Assembly (NCBI GenBank): GCA_002722525.1 | Contig: PBMJ01000004.1 | Location: forward strand, 33,748 to 39,115 | Length of the DNA stretch: 5,368 nt | Source of the DNA: Acidimicrobiaceae bacterium | GTDB taxonomy: Bacteria > Actinomycetota > Acidimicrobiia > Acidimicrobiales > UBA8592 | Direction: 5' to 3' | In this document: piece by piece, positions 1 through 5,368 of the stretch | Numbering within the stretch: position 1 is the stretch's first letter | How the letters are laid out: the number at the start of each line of letters is the position of its first letter | The notes under the pieces: generated by a model | The model's database searches: none | Told to the model about the DNA's origin: nothing | The model's input: only the letters and a program-made list of their open reading frames with translations | Position numbers and translations under genes: made by a program

Positions 1-62
1 TAGCTCATTCAGGTTACCAGTAGGTATCGAAGTGGCAACCAAGTTGGAACTAGAAAGAATAT
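1..62. other. Short sequence downstream of the methyltransferase gene; no gene identified
   Basis: These bases lie beyond the methyltransferase stop codon. On the minus strand, GGTTGCC (40 to 34) can pair with GGTAACC (18 to 12) through seven pairs including one wobble, around a 15-base loop. No T-run follows, so an intrinsic terminator is not supported. One plus-strand frame is open from base 2 to a stop at 152-154, but it runs antisense over the methyltransferase 3' end and I recognise nothing in it. The edge of another gene cannot be excluded. Confidence 0.4.
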
Positions 63-791
63 TTATCTTTCAGCAATTAGGAGTATTTCCGGTTCGTCAA
101 TTTTTAGGGAACCTGATCGGTACTTCCCAGGAGATACGGAAGACATTGAGATAACAGTTAGCCCTGCACTTTCAGCAAGGAGACGAAGTTCACGTGGTGT
201 AAAGCAACTGGTCAACAGTTGCTTCTCTATTTGCTCACCTTCTTGATTCCGTATGCGGGTTATCTCACTGTTAACCCCTTGCCCTACAAAGAAAGTATCT
301 GTATCTTCGAGGTATCTAACTTGGAAGTATGCTGAGAACGCTGTTAGCGCTATTTTCCCTCCTGAGATAAGCGCATCAGTCATTCGGCTTAGGATGACCC
401 CATCTTCATCTTGTGAAGCAATAGAAGCATTTGGGTCTCCTGCTAAACCAAATGCACCTTGGCATAGCGAAATAACCGCATCATACTGATTATCAAATAA
501 CATTTCTCTAGCATCCATCCGTTCGAAGGTTGCTCCTGTAGGAGCTCGTTCATTCGCGATCTCTATGAAAGTCTGGCTTATATCAATCCCATGAACTTTG
601 ATTCCACGCTGAGCGAAATAGTAAGCATGGCGTCCTGGTCCACAGCCGACGTCGAGAAGGCTCATTCCGGTTTCAAGCTCCAGCTCAGAAATGAGATACT
701 CTACTTCTTGCTCAGTTCCTTTCGTGAACGAATAGTTGAGGTAGGCCTCCCCCATATGGTCGGCGAGGCCCTCAAACCAATGATCATACAT
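63..791 (-). CDS. Class I SAM-dependent methyltransferase, substrate unknown
   Basis: A 242-residue Rossmann-fold methyltransferase, expected to be cytosolic with no signal peptide or membrane segment. Motif I is LLDVGCGPGRHA at about residues 45-56 (SAM glycine-rich loop). VHGIDIS at 66-72 places the ribose-binding acidic residue at Asp70. A motif II-like stretch, YDAVISLCQGAFGL, covers about 103-116, and FTPRELRLLAESAGL near 197-211 is the usual late helix. The N-terminus, MYDHWFEGLADHMGEAYLNY, resembles actinobacterial methyltransferases as I recall them. I therefore chose the ATG at 791; a TTG at 800 in the same frame would add three residues (LPY). Neither start has a well-spaced Shine-Dalgarno; GAAAG just after the polA stop is rather distant. 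The gene begins 29 bases after polA in the same direction, implying co-transcription. The acceptor molecule (small molecule, protein or nucleic acid) cannot be deduced. The fold call is secure; any function beyond it is not. Confidence 0.9.
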   Translation of the reverse strand: MYDHWFEGLADHMGEAYLNYSFTKGTEQEVEYLISELELETGMSLLDVGCGPGRHAYYFAQRGIKVHGIDISQTFIEIANERAPTGATFERMDAREMLFDNQYDAVISLCQGAFGLAGDPNASIASQDEDGVILSRMTDALISGGKIALTAFSAYFQVRYLEDTDTFFVGQGVNSEITRIRNQEGEQIEKQLLTSCFTPRELRLLAESAGLTVISMSSVSPGKYRSGSLKIDEPEILLIAER

Positions 792-820
792 ATAAGGCAA
801 TCAATGTCTAGAGATCTTTC

Positions 821-3493
821 TCATTTCGCATCAGCCCAACTTTGGCCCGAGCTAATATTGACTTCAAGCGGCACGAGCAGATCAAAAGCTTCTCCCATTG
901 TGTCAATAGTTAAGGACTGAACTTCAGATATTTCTTCTGATGGGCACTCCAAAATAACTTCATCATGCACTTGAAGAACTATTCTGCTTTCTAATTTCTC
1001 TTGTGCCAATCTCATATCTAGGTTTACTAACGCTACTTTGAAGATATCTGCAGCTAAGCCTTGAATTCCTGCATTCATTGCCTGGCGTTCAGCAGCCTGT
1101 CGGATACGGAAATTATCGGAAGTTAACTCTGGAATACGTCGTCGCCTCCCGAAAAGTGTTTCTGTATATCCCTTGTCGCGGGCCTTTTGGATCGTCTCTT
1201 CCATATAGCTTCTCACCGAAGGGAAAGCCGCAAAGTAAGCATCAAGTATCACTGATGCTTCTTTGTTAGATATGCCTAAACGTTGTGCTAAGCCATATGC
1301 TTCCATCCCGTAGGCGAGCCCGTAACTAACCATTTTAGACTTTGATCTTTGTTCGGCCGTTACTTCATCTTGAAGGACTCCGAATATCTGTGCGGCTGTC
1401 GCTGTATGGATATCCTGCCCTTCGGTAAAGGCACCTATGAGACCGGGATCCTCCGCTAAATGCGCTATGCACCTAAGCTCAATCTGGTTATAATCTGCGA
1501 CGACCAGACCCCAACCTTTTGCGGCGACAAAGACCTCGCGAAATACTCTTCCGCGTTCGGTGCGAACAGGAACATTGTGTAAATTGGGTGCATCTGAGCT
1601 CAGCCTCCCAGTCCTCGCTACTGTCTGGTTAAACGTTGCTCGAATTCGATCTCCCTCACCTACTTCATTCAGTAATCCCTCCCCATATGTTGAACGCAGT
1701 TTTTCGACCTCTCTATACTCCATTAGCGATTCGATTATCGGGTGATCCCCCTTCATTTTTTCTAGAGTCTGTGCATTTGTGCTATATCCGGTCTTTGTTT
1801 TCTTCACCGGAGTCAGTCCGAGATTCTCAAATAAAACAACCTGTAGCTGCTTAGTTGAGTTGACATTAAACTCTTCACCTGCCTGATCATGAATAGTTTT
1901 CTTAAGCCGTTCAGTCTGATCAACTAATTCATTTCGTAAAGCAGTCAACCTCTCGACATCAACGCCTATACCAAGGTGTTCCATTTTTGCTAAAACTCCA
2001 ACAAGAGGTAGCTCTATTTTCATATTCAGCTCGGATAGTCCTTGTTTCTCTAGAGCCTCTTCTAAAGGGTCGAAAAGCATGCCGCAAAGAACTGCTTCTT
2101 CAGCAGCTGACTGCGATGGGAGTGAAAAAGAGCCTGCAAGGTCTAACTGCCCGTCAGGAGCCTCTTCTGAATCTTTGAAAGCCACATCCGCATACCTAGA
2201 AGCTAATTCATTAACAGAGTACGAAGCTTCAGCTGGATTAATTAGATACGCAGCTATTTGGGTGTCAAGAGAAATACTTCTGATATATATACCCTCAGAC
2301 AGCATTTCACGAATGATTCCTTTGACATTATGCCCAATGACTCCTTTACCGTTATCAAATAAATCTTGAAGGGCCGTGCAAGCTTCTTGTTTAGCAAAAA
2401 ATTCTCTTGGTATTGCAAGGACTTTTCCTACATCTAGATCCTTAACTATACAGATACCATCCAAAGCTCGTGAGTCTTTGCTAGAGCCCCAAATACCTGA
2501 AATGAGAACCTGATCTCTATCGATTTCTTTAATAGCTACCTCTACTTCTTCGGCAGAAGTAGCCACGACAACATCTAGATTTGGCAATAGTTTCAGAGAA
2601 CTATTTTCGACTGGGTCTATATCAAACACATCAGACAGTCGACTGAAGACTGTTCGTAACTCTAAAGATTCAAAGAACTGGGTTACCTCTGGCTGGTTGA
2701 TTGGGCCAAATGTTAGATCTTTGATAGCTACCGGAAGCTTCACATCTCGTATGAGTTCCATAACTTCTACGTTCAGACGAACAGTGCTTTCATTCTGCTC
2801 GAGATTCTCACGTAGCTTTGGCTTTTGGTCTTCGAGGGATTCGAAAATGCCATCAATTGTTCCGTGGGCATTAACTAGCTTTGCAGCTGTTTTTTCACCG
2901 ACGCCCGGAACGCCAGGCAAGTTATCGGACTTATCTCCTCGAAGTGCCGCATAGAGGACGTAATCTTTCGGATATACCCCTGTCCGTTCCCAAATCCCAT
3001 TCTCGTCATAAAGCACATAATCTGAGACTCCTCTCCTGTTATATAGAACTTGGATATATGGATCTTCAACGAGCTGGTAACTGTCTCTATCCCCTGTCAC
3101 CACAACGACTTGAGTAGAATCATCGCGCGATTGTGATGCCAAGGTGGCCAGTATGTCATCCGCTTCATAACCTTCTTTCTCTACGACTTGAATACCTAGG
3201 GCAGGCAAAATCTCTTTAACAAGCGCAAGTTGCTGATATAAGTCATCTGGGGCTTTTTCACGACCAGCCTTGTAAGTAGGGACTCTTTCATGGCGAAATG
3301 TAGGAGTAGGTAAATCAAAGGCAACAGCGACGCCTTGTGGTTCTTGATCCTTTATTAGATTGATGAGCATCGTCGAAAAGCCATGCACTGCTCCTGTTGC
3401 CTGACCAGTTGAATTACGCATATCTGCTTCGCGCAGAGCGAAGTAGGCCCGATACACAAGTGAGTTCCCATCAATTAATAGAACCTTTTCCAT
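821..3493 (-). CDS. polA: DNA polymerase I with active 5' nuclease and degenerate proofreading domain
   Basis: A complete 890-residue family A polymerase for gap filling, primer removal and repair. The 5' nuclease domain (about 1-290) keeps its metal-binding acids: Asp8 in LIDGNS, Asp60, Glu110/Asp112/Asp113 in YEADD, Asp135/Asp137 in GDRD, and Asp187/Asp190 in RGDKSDN, followed by the helix-hairpin-helix GVPGVGEKTA. The central domain (about 300-480) lacks the proofreading acids: the DxE site reads as SGIWG near 332-336, and the HNLKYD-type motif has become HNVKGI (388-393). The polymerase domain has motif A DYNQIELR (Asp667, Glu672), motif B with Arg716, Lys720 and Tyr724, GRLSS at 629-633 and motif C VHDEV (Asp844). 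The ATG at 3493 fits the family N-terminus. No spaced Shine-Dalgarno precedes it, but TAAGTT lies six bases upstream. The TGA stop is 29 bases before the methyltransferase. Loss of proofreading and Tyr at the O-helix position also fit actinobacterial PolA. Confidence 0.98.
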   Translation of the reverse strand: MEKVLLIDGNSLVYRAYFALREADMRNSTGQATGAVHGFSTMLINLIKDQEPQGVAVAFDLPTPTFRHERVPTYKAGREKAPDDLYQQLALVKEILPALGIQVVEKEGYEADDILATLASQSRDDSTQVVVVTGDRDSYQLVEDPYIQVLYNRRGVSDYVLYDENGIWERTGVYPKDYVLYAALRGDKSDNLPGVPGVGEKTAAKLVNAHGTIDGIFESLEDQKPKLRENLEQNESTVRLNVEVMELIRDVKLPVAIKDLTFGPINQPEVTQFFESLELRTVFSRLSDVFDIDPVENSSLKLLPNLDVVVATSAEEVEVAIKEIDRDQVLISGIWGSSKDSRALDGICIVKDLDVGKVLAIPREFFAKQEACTALQDLFDNGKGVIGHNVKGIIREMLSEGIYIRSISLDTQIAAYLINPAEASYSVNELASRYADVAFKDSEEAPDGQLDLAGSFSLPSQSAAEEAVLCGMLFDPLEEALEKQGLSELNMKIELPLVGVLAKMEHLGIGVDVERLTALRNELVDQTERLKKTIHDQAGEEFNVNSTKQLQVVLFENLGLTPVKKTKTGYSTNAQTLEKMKGDHPIIESLMEYREVEKLRSTYGEGLLNEVGEGDRIRATFNQTVARTGRLSSDAPNLHNVPVRTERGRVFREVFVAAKGWGLVVADYNQIELRCIAHLAEDPGLIGAFTEGQDIHTATAAQIFGVLQDEVTAEQRSKSKMVSYGLAYGMEAYGLAQRLGISNKEASVILDAYFAAFPSVRSYMEETIQKARDKGYTETLFGRRRRIPELTSDNFRIRQAAERQAMNAGIQGLAADIFKVALVNLDMRLAQEKLESRIVLQVHDEVILECPSEEISEVQSLTIDTMGEAFDLLVPLEVNISSGQSWADAK

Positions 3494-3499
3494 CCCTAG

Positions 3500-3505
3500 A
3501 ACTTA
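3500..3505 (-). promoter_or_regulatory. Candidate -10 element for leaderless polA transcription
   Basis: On the minus strand TAAGTT is followed by six bases and then the polA ATG, so transcription could begin at the A of the start codon. It fits TANNNT, the minimal actinobacterial -10. No TTGACA-like -35 is visible at 16-18 bases. The rest of the 76-base gap behind the coiled-coil gene (3494-3569) shows no terminator. The call is pattern-based only. Confidence 0.35.
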
Positions 3506-3569
3506 GCCACTTGATAAGGCAGGTGATGGTATTAGTTAGGGAATTGTGGCCTGCACGAATTCTTTACCT

Positions 3570-3860
3570 TTAGCGATCCGTAGAAATTTGATCCAATAGC
3601 TTATTTTGCAAGTTTTCGATTTTTAATATTTCTATTTCTAGTTCTCGAAGATGCCGACGCATTGACTCTGCATGTTTTTGCGCTTCACGGTATTCTTTAT
3701 CAGCAATAGGGGTTTCAGAAACTAACGAACGGATACGGGCGTCTTCTGCTTCATGATTTAGGAATGACAGTTGCTCTTCAGCTACCTGATAGTCCACCTG
3801 TAAACGTTTTAACTGATGGCTTGTATCGACGAGACGGCTTTGAAGTATTTTCTTACCCAC
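3570..3860 (-). CDS. Small conserved-looking coiled-coil protein, function unknown
   Basis: A 96-residue, highly charged, helix-rich soluble protein with no cysteine, glycine-rich loop, signal peptide or membrane segment. Residues about 8-45 (from SRLVDTSHQLKRLQ onwards) and about 56-94 (from EYREAQKHAESMRRH onwards) look like two amphipathic helices. They are separated by a conserved-looking segment, RIRSLVSETPIADKEY, around 43-58, which suggests an antiparallel hairpin or a dimeric coiled coil. The start is GTG at 3860: a stop codon lies two codons upstream in frame, so no longer version is possible. There is no Shine-Dalgarno at normal spacing, but GATAAT ends five bases before the GTG. 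The gene sits between tRNA-Leu and polA, all in the same direction. From memory, similar short proteins occur in Acidimicrobiia-type actinobacteria, but I cannot assign a named family. Its codon pattern and coherent heptads argue for a real gene. Confidence 0.8.
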   Translation of the reverse strand: MGKKILQSRLVDTSHQLKRLQVDYQVAEEQLSFLNHEAEDARIRSLVSETPIADKEYREAQKHAESMRRHLRELEIEILKIENLQNKLLDQISTDR

Positions 3861-3865
3861 GATTT

Positions 3866-3871
3866 ATTATC
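3866..3871 (-). promoter_or_regulatory. Candidate -10 element for the coiled-coil gene (leaderless)
   Basis: On the minus strand GATAAT (five of six to TATAAT) is followed by five bases and then GTG, which would put the transcription start at or next to the start codon. TAAGAT overlaps it three bases upstream as an alternative. No good -35 is seen. A GGAGG at 3898-3894 lies too far upstream (33 bases) to serve this start. Confidence 0.35.
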
Positions 3872-3916
3872 TTAATTGAGATGTTACTTAGTACCTCCAA
3901 TTTGGCCTTGAAGGTG

Positions 3917-4000
3917 TGCCCGGGGCGGGACTTGAACCCGCACTCCCCGAAGAGAAGGGGATTTTGAATCCCCCGCGTCTGCCAATTCCGCCACCCGGGC
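3917..4000 (-). tRNA. tRNA-Leu, anticodon CAA
   Basis: Read on the minus strand, this 84-base gene has a seven-pair acceptor stem (GCCCGGG with CCCGGGC) and discriminator A. The D arm is GCG-AATTGGCAGA type. The anticodon stem is GGGGA/TCCCC around loop TTCAAAA, with anticodon CAA at 3966-3964. A class II variable arm folds as TCTC-TTCG-GGGA, and the T arm is GCGGG-TTCAAGT-CCCGC. The long variable arm and CAA anticodon identify leucine, reading UUG. The 3' CCA is not encoded: ACAC follows the acceptor stem, so it must be added enzymatically. It is the first of the minus-strand genes and diverges from fabD. Confidence 0.97.
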
Positions 4001-4010
4001 AGGTTTTAAC

Positions 4011-4016
4011 ACAATA
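4011..4016 (-). promoter_or_regulatory. Possible -10 element of the tRNA-Leu promoter
   Basis: On the minus strand TATTGT ends ten bases before the first tRNA base, a reasonable place for a start site a few bases upstream of the mature 5' end. No recognisable -35 lies 16-18 bases further upstream, where the sequence is GC-rich. Weak evidence. Confidence 0.3.
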
Positions 4017-4182
4017 GTGCGTGGATGAAGCGTACCGCGCTCCTAGGAAAACAGGTTATCAAAGGAGATTATTTGTTCGATACCGTATTTAAGTGCTAAA
4101 TATCCATATACGAAAGGCAATCCTATCAATCGCTATTCTGGTCCATCCAGTGTTCTACTCTTAGGGTAACGAGGCTTAAACG

Positions 4183-4290
4183 ATGATATTAAAACTCATA
4201 CAACAATTTCTGAAAGTTGATAACCCCATGCAAGGCCTGACTATTGTGGAATCACTTGTCGAAATATCAAAGATAGAGTGCCAACTATGA
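4183..4290 (+). CDS. Possible 35-residue small ORF overlapping the fabD start
   Basis: ATG at 4183 opens a 35-codon frame whose TGA (4288-4290) overlaps the fabD ATG as ATGA, the classic arrangement for translational coupling. GAGG at 4171-4174 lies eight bases before the ATG, a plausible Shine-Dalgarno. An in-frame TAA two codons upstream rules out a longer version from this start. The peptide contains QGLTIVESLVEIS, which resembles the cleavage and hydrophobic start of type IV prepilins (G-F-T-L-x-E-x-L-V-x-I). It then turns charged and stops, so it cannot be a functional pilin. It may be a leader peptide that couples fabD translation, a gene remnant, or chance. No homologue is recognised. 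Confidence 0.25.
   Translation: MILKLIQQFLKVDNPMQGLTIVESLVEISKIECQL
4274..4279 (+). promoter_or_regulatory. Candidate -10 element for leaderless fabD transcription
   Basis: TAGAGT is followed by seven bases and then the fabD ATG at 4287, compatible with a transcript starting on or next to the start codon. It fits TANNNT, but no convincing -35 is visible. A GTG at 4278, also in frame, overlaps the element and is a less likely start. Confidence 0.3.
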
Positions 4291-5368
4291 TCGTTTTTAC
4301 CTACCCAGGACAAGGGTCACAAAAGACAGGAATGGGAGAAGAATGGGTTGATCACCCCTCATGGGAATTAGTGGCGGAAGCTGCGGATTTAACTGGAAGA
4401 GATCTAAGCGCTCTTCTCCTCAAAGCAGAAGACGAGGAGTTAACACAGACACGAAATGCACAACTTTCGACTTTTCTAGTTTCGATGGTTGTTTTTGATG
4501 CCCTTCAACGAATAGGCGTCGATGCCGCTGCCCATGCAGGACACAGCCTTGGCGAATATTCAGCGCTGACAGCATCTGGATGCCTCGATTTTGAAGATGC
4601 AGTCTTACTTGTCTCCGAGCGTGGAGAAGCCATGCAAATATGTGCGGAAGCACAAGAAGGAACTATGGCTGCCATACTCGGCTTGGATGATGACCTTGTG
4701 GAAAGTGCCTGTCATCGTGTCGATGACGATGTGTGGGTTGCTAACTTCAACGCTCCGGGTCAAGTAGTTATAGCTGGCTCACCTTCCGGCGTCGAAGCAG
4801 CTTCAGAAGTAGCGAAAGACATTGGAGCTAAACGCGCCATGAGACTTCCGGTCTCTGGGGCTTTTCATACTCCTTTTATGGAACCTGCTAGGGATAGGCT
4901 CAGAAAAGCTATTGACCGAATAGATTTTAGAGCTCCAGATCATCCGGTTTATGCCAATGTTGACGGTTTAGGACATGAAATCGGTGATGACTGGCCTGCG
5001 CTATTATCTTCTCAGCTCACTAGCCCTGTTCGCTGGCGACAAATACTCCATCAACTTGACGGATCTGGCTTTGCTACTTTCGTCGAAGTTGGACCTGGCG
5101 CTGTTTTAACAGGAATGGCAAAGCGAACAGTAAAGGAAGCCACAGTTCTGACAATTAATTCACCTACCGATATAGATAAGCTCCTTGAACATGTTTCAGG
5201 ACAGCAAGGATCGGCTTCCGAAGCACTTGAAGGGGAACACCTTTTCGCTACTGAACGATTAGTAGTAAGTCCATGTGCAGGCATCTTTACTCCTCCTAAC
5301 GAGGACCTTGCAGGACAGAGTATCCATACTGGCTTCCTTCTAGGCTACGTAAACGATACTGAAGTCAG
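4287..5368 (+). CDS. fabD: Malonyl-CoA:ACP transacylase, 3' end cut by window, with probable C-terminal biotinyl/lipoyl-like domain
   Basis: The first 360 residues are visible, with no stop before the window edge. FabD moves malonyl from CoA to acyl carrier protein for type II fatty acid synthesis in the cytosol. The hallmarks are present: YPGQGSQ (Gln9), nucleophile elbow GHSLGE (Ser87), RGEAMQ (Arg112), SGAFHTPF (His194), SSQLTSPVRW (Gln243) and EVGPGAVLTGM (267-277). These correspond to E. coli Gln11, Ser92, Arg117, His201 and Gln250, so the enzyme should be active. FabD normally ends near residue 305-315. Here a linker (about 303-320) leads into RLVVSPCAGIFTP, then LAGQSIHTGFLLGYVNDTEV, a beta-rich pattern like the first half of a biotinyl/lipoyl (barrel-sandwich) domain. 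The ATG at 4287 fits the family N-terminus; a GTG at 4278 would add three residues. There is no clear Shine-Dalgarno. It overlaps a possible 35-codon ORF by ATGA and diverges from the tRNA. Other fab genes may follow off the edge. Confidence 0.95.
   Translation, partial: MIVFTYPGQGSQKTGMGEEWVDHPSWELVAEAADLTGRDLSALLLKAEDEELTQTRNAQLSTFLVSMVVFDALQRIGVDAAAHAGHSLGEYSALTASGCLDFEDAVLLVSERGEAMQICAEAQEGTMAAILGLDDDLVESACHRVDDDVWVANFNAPGQVVIAGSPSGVEAASEVAKDIGAKRAMRLPVSGAFHTPFMEPARDRLRKAIDRIDFRAPDHPVYANVDGLGHEIGDDWPALLSSQLTSPVRWRQILHQLDGSGFATFVEVGPGAVLTGMAKRTVKEATVLTINSPTDIDKLLEHVSGQQGSASEALEGEHLFATERLVVSPCAGIFTPPNEDLAGQSIHTGFLLGYVNDTEV

Larger units (their letters stand above)
4001..4286. other. Divergent intergenic region between tRNA-Leu and fabD
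   Basis: About 286 bases that must hold promoters for the minus-strand tRNA and the plus-strand fabD. I see no long gene. On the plus strand it contains a strong orphan Shine-Dalgarno (AAAGGAGA at 4061-4068) with a TTG mini-ORF of eight codons (4073-4099), and a 35-codon ORF at 4183-4290. A weak promoter pair, TTGATA (4217-4222) and TATTGT (4242-4247), has a poor 19-base spacer. The frame open from 4047 to a stop at 4167-4169 has no ATG, GTG or TTG start. No riboswitch fold or FapR/FasR-type operator could be identified by eye. Confidence 0.6.

Noticed and set aside
12..40. Seven-pair hairpin just after the methyltransferase stop (minus strand)
   Set aside because: The 15-base loop, one wobble and absence of a following T-run make it a poor intrinsic terminator.
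2..154. Plus-strand frame open from the left edge
   Set aside because: Mostly antisense to the methyltransferase 3' end, no recognised sequence, and short enough to be chance.
1237..1260. Perfect 8-base inverted repeat AAGCATCA / TGATGCTT with an 8-base loop inside polA
   Set aside because: About one such repeat is expected by chance in a window this long; it lies in coding sequence (EASVILDAYF) and has no T-run.
253..3117. Several plus-strand open frames of 60-110 codons across the methyltransferase and polA
   Set aside because: They are antisense shadows of conserved genes, with Ser/Leu-rich composition and no domain or ribosome site of their own.
3519..3554. GCAGG and CCTGC inverted pair between the coiled-coil gene and polA
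   Set aside because: Only five pairs around a 26-base loop, and no T-run; not a credible terminator or operator.
3764..3967. Plus-strand open frame ending in CPGRDLNPHSPKRRGF
   Set aside because: This is the well-known spurious translation of the antisense strand of a tRNA gene; it also overlaps the coiled-coil gene.
4420..5284. Minus-strand open frames of 77 codons opposite fabD
   Set aside because: They are antisense to conserved FabD sequence and have biased, low-complexity-like composition.
1..5368. CRISPR arrays, insertion sequences, attachment sites, toxin-antitoxin or phage genes
   Set aside because: No spaced direct repeats, transposase motifs, duplicated tRNA 3' end or foreign gene content was seen; the tRNA lacks a visible integration duplicate.

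Overview
The window looks like ordinary chromosomal housekeeping DNA from an actinobacterium. It is most plausibly a marine or aquatic Acidimicrobiia-like lineage with unusually low GC (mid-40s percent by eye). The basis is the style of PolA (decayed proofreading domain, Tyr in the O-helix), the sequence style of the methyltransferase and the small coiled-coil protein, and a FabD that appears to carry an extra C-terminal biotinyl/lipoyl-like domain. The taxonomic placement is inference. No mobile element, CRISPR array or phage gene is visible.

Layout. Four genes on the minus strand are read right to left: a class II tRNA-Leu(CAA) at 4000-3917, a GTG-initiated 96-residue coiled-coil protein (3860-3570), DNA polymerase I (3493-821) and a SAM-dependent methyltransferase (791-63). 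The gaps are 56, 76 and 29 bases, with no convincing terminator, so at least polA and the methyltransferase are probably co-transcribed. A divergent intergenic region of about 286 bases (4001-4286) follows. It holds a possible 35-codon ORF and weak promoter-like elements. Then a plus-strand malonyl-CoA:ACP transacylase gene (fabD) starts at 4287 and runs off the right edge.

How the genes work together. PolA fills gaps and removes RNA primers in replication and repair. FabD loads malonate onto acyl carrier protein at the start of type II fatty acid synthesis. The tRNA decodes UUG. These are core functions, placed together without an obvious common pathway. The methyltransferase substrate and the coiled-coil protein's role cannot be read from sequence.

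Points most worth a second look: the probable biotinyl/lipoyl-like extension on FabD; three genes whose start codons sit 5-7 bases behind a -10-like hexamer and lack a well-placed Shine-Dalgarno, suggesting leaderless mRNAs; the uncharacterised coiled-coil protein next to polA; and a 35-codon ORF that overlaps the fabD start by ATGA and contains a prepilin-like motif, possibly by chance. I see no strong evidence for an entirely new system.
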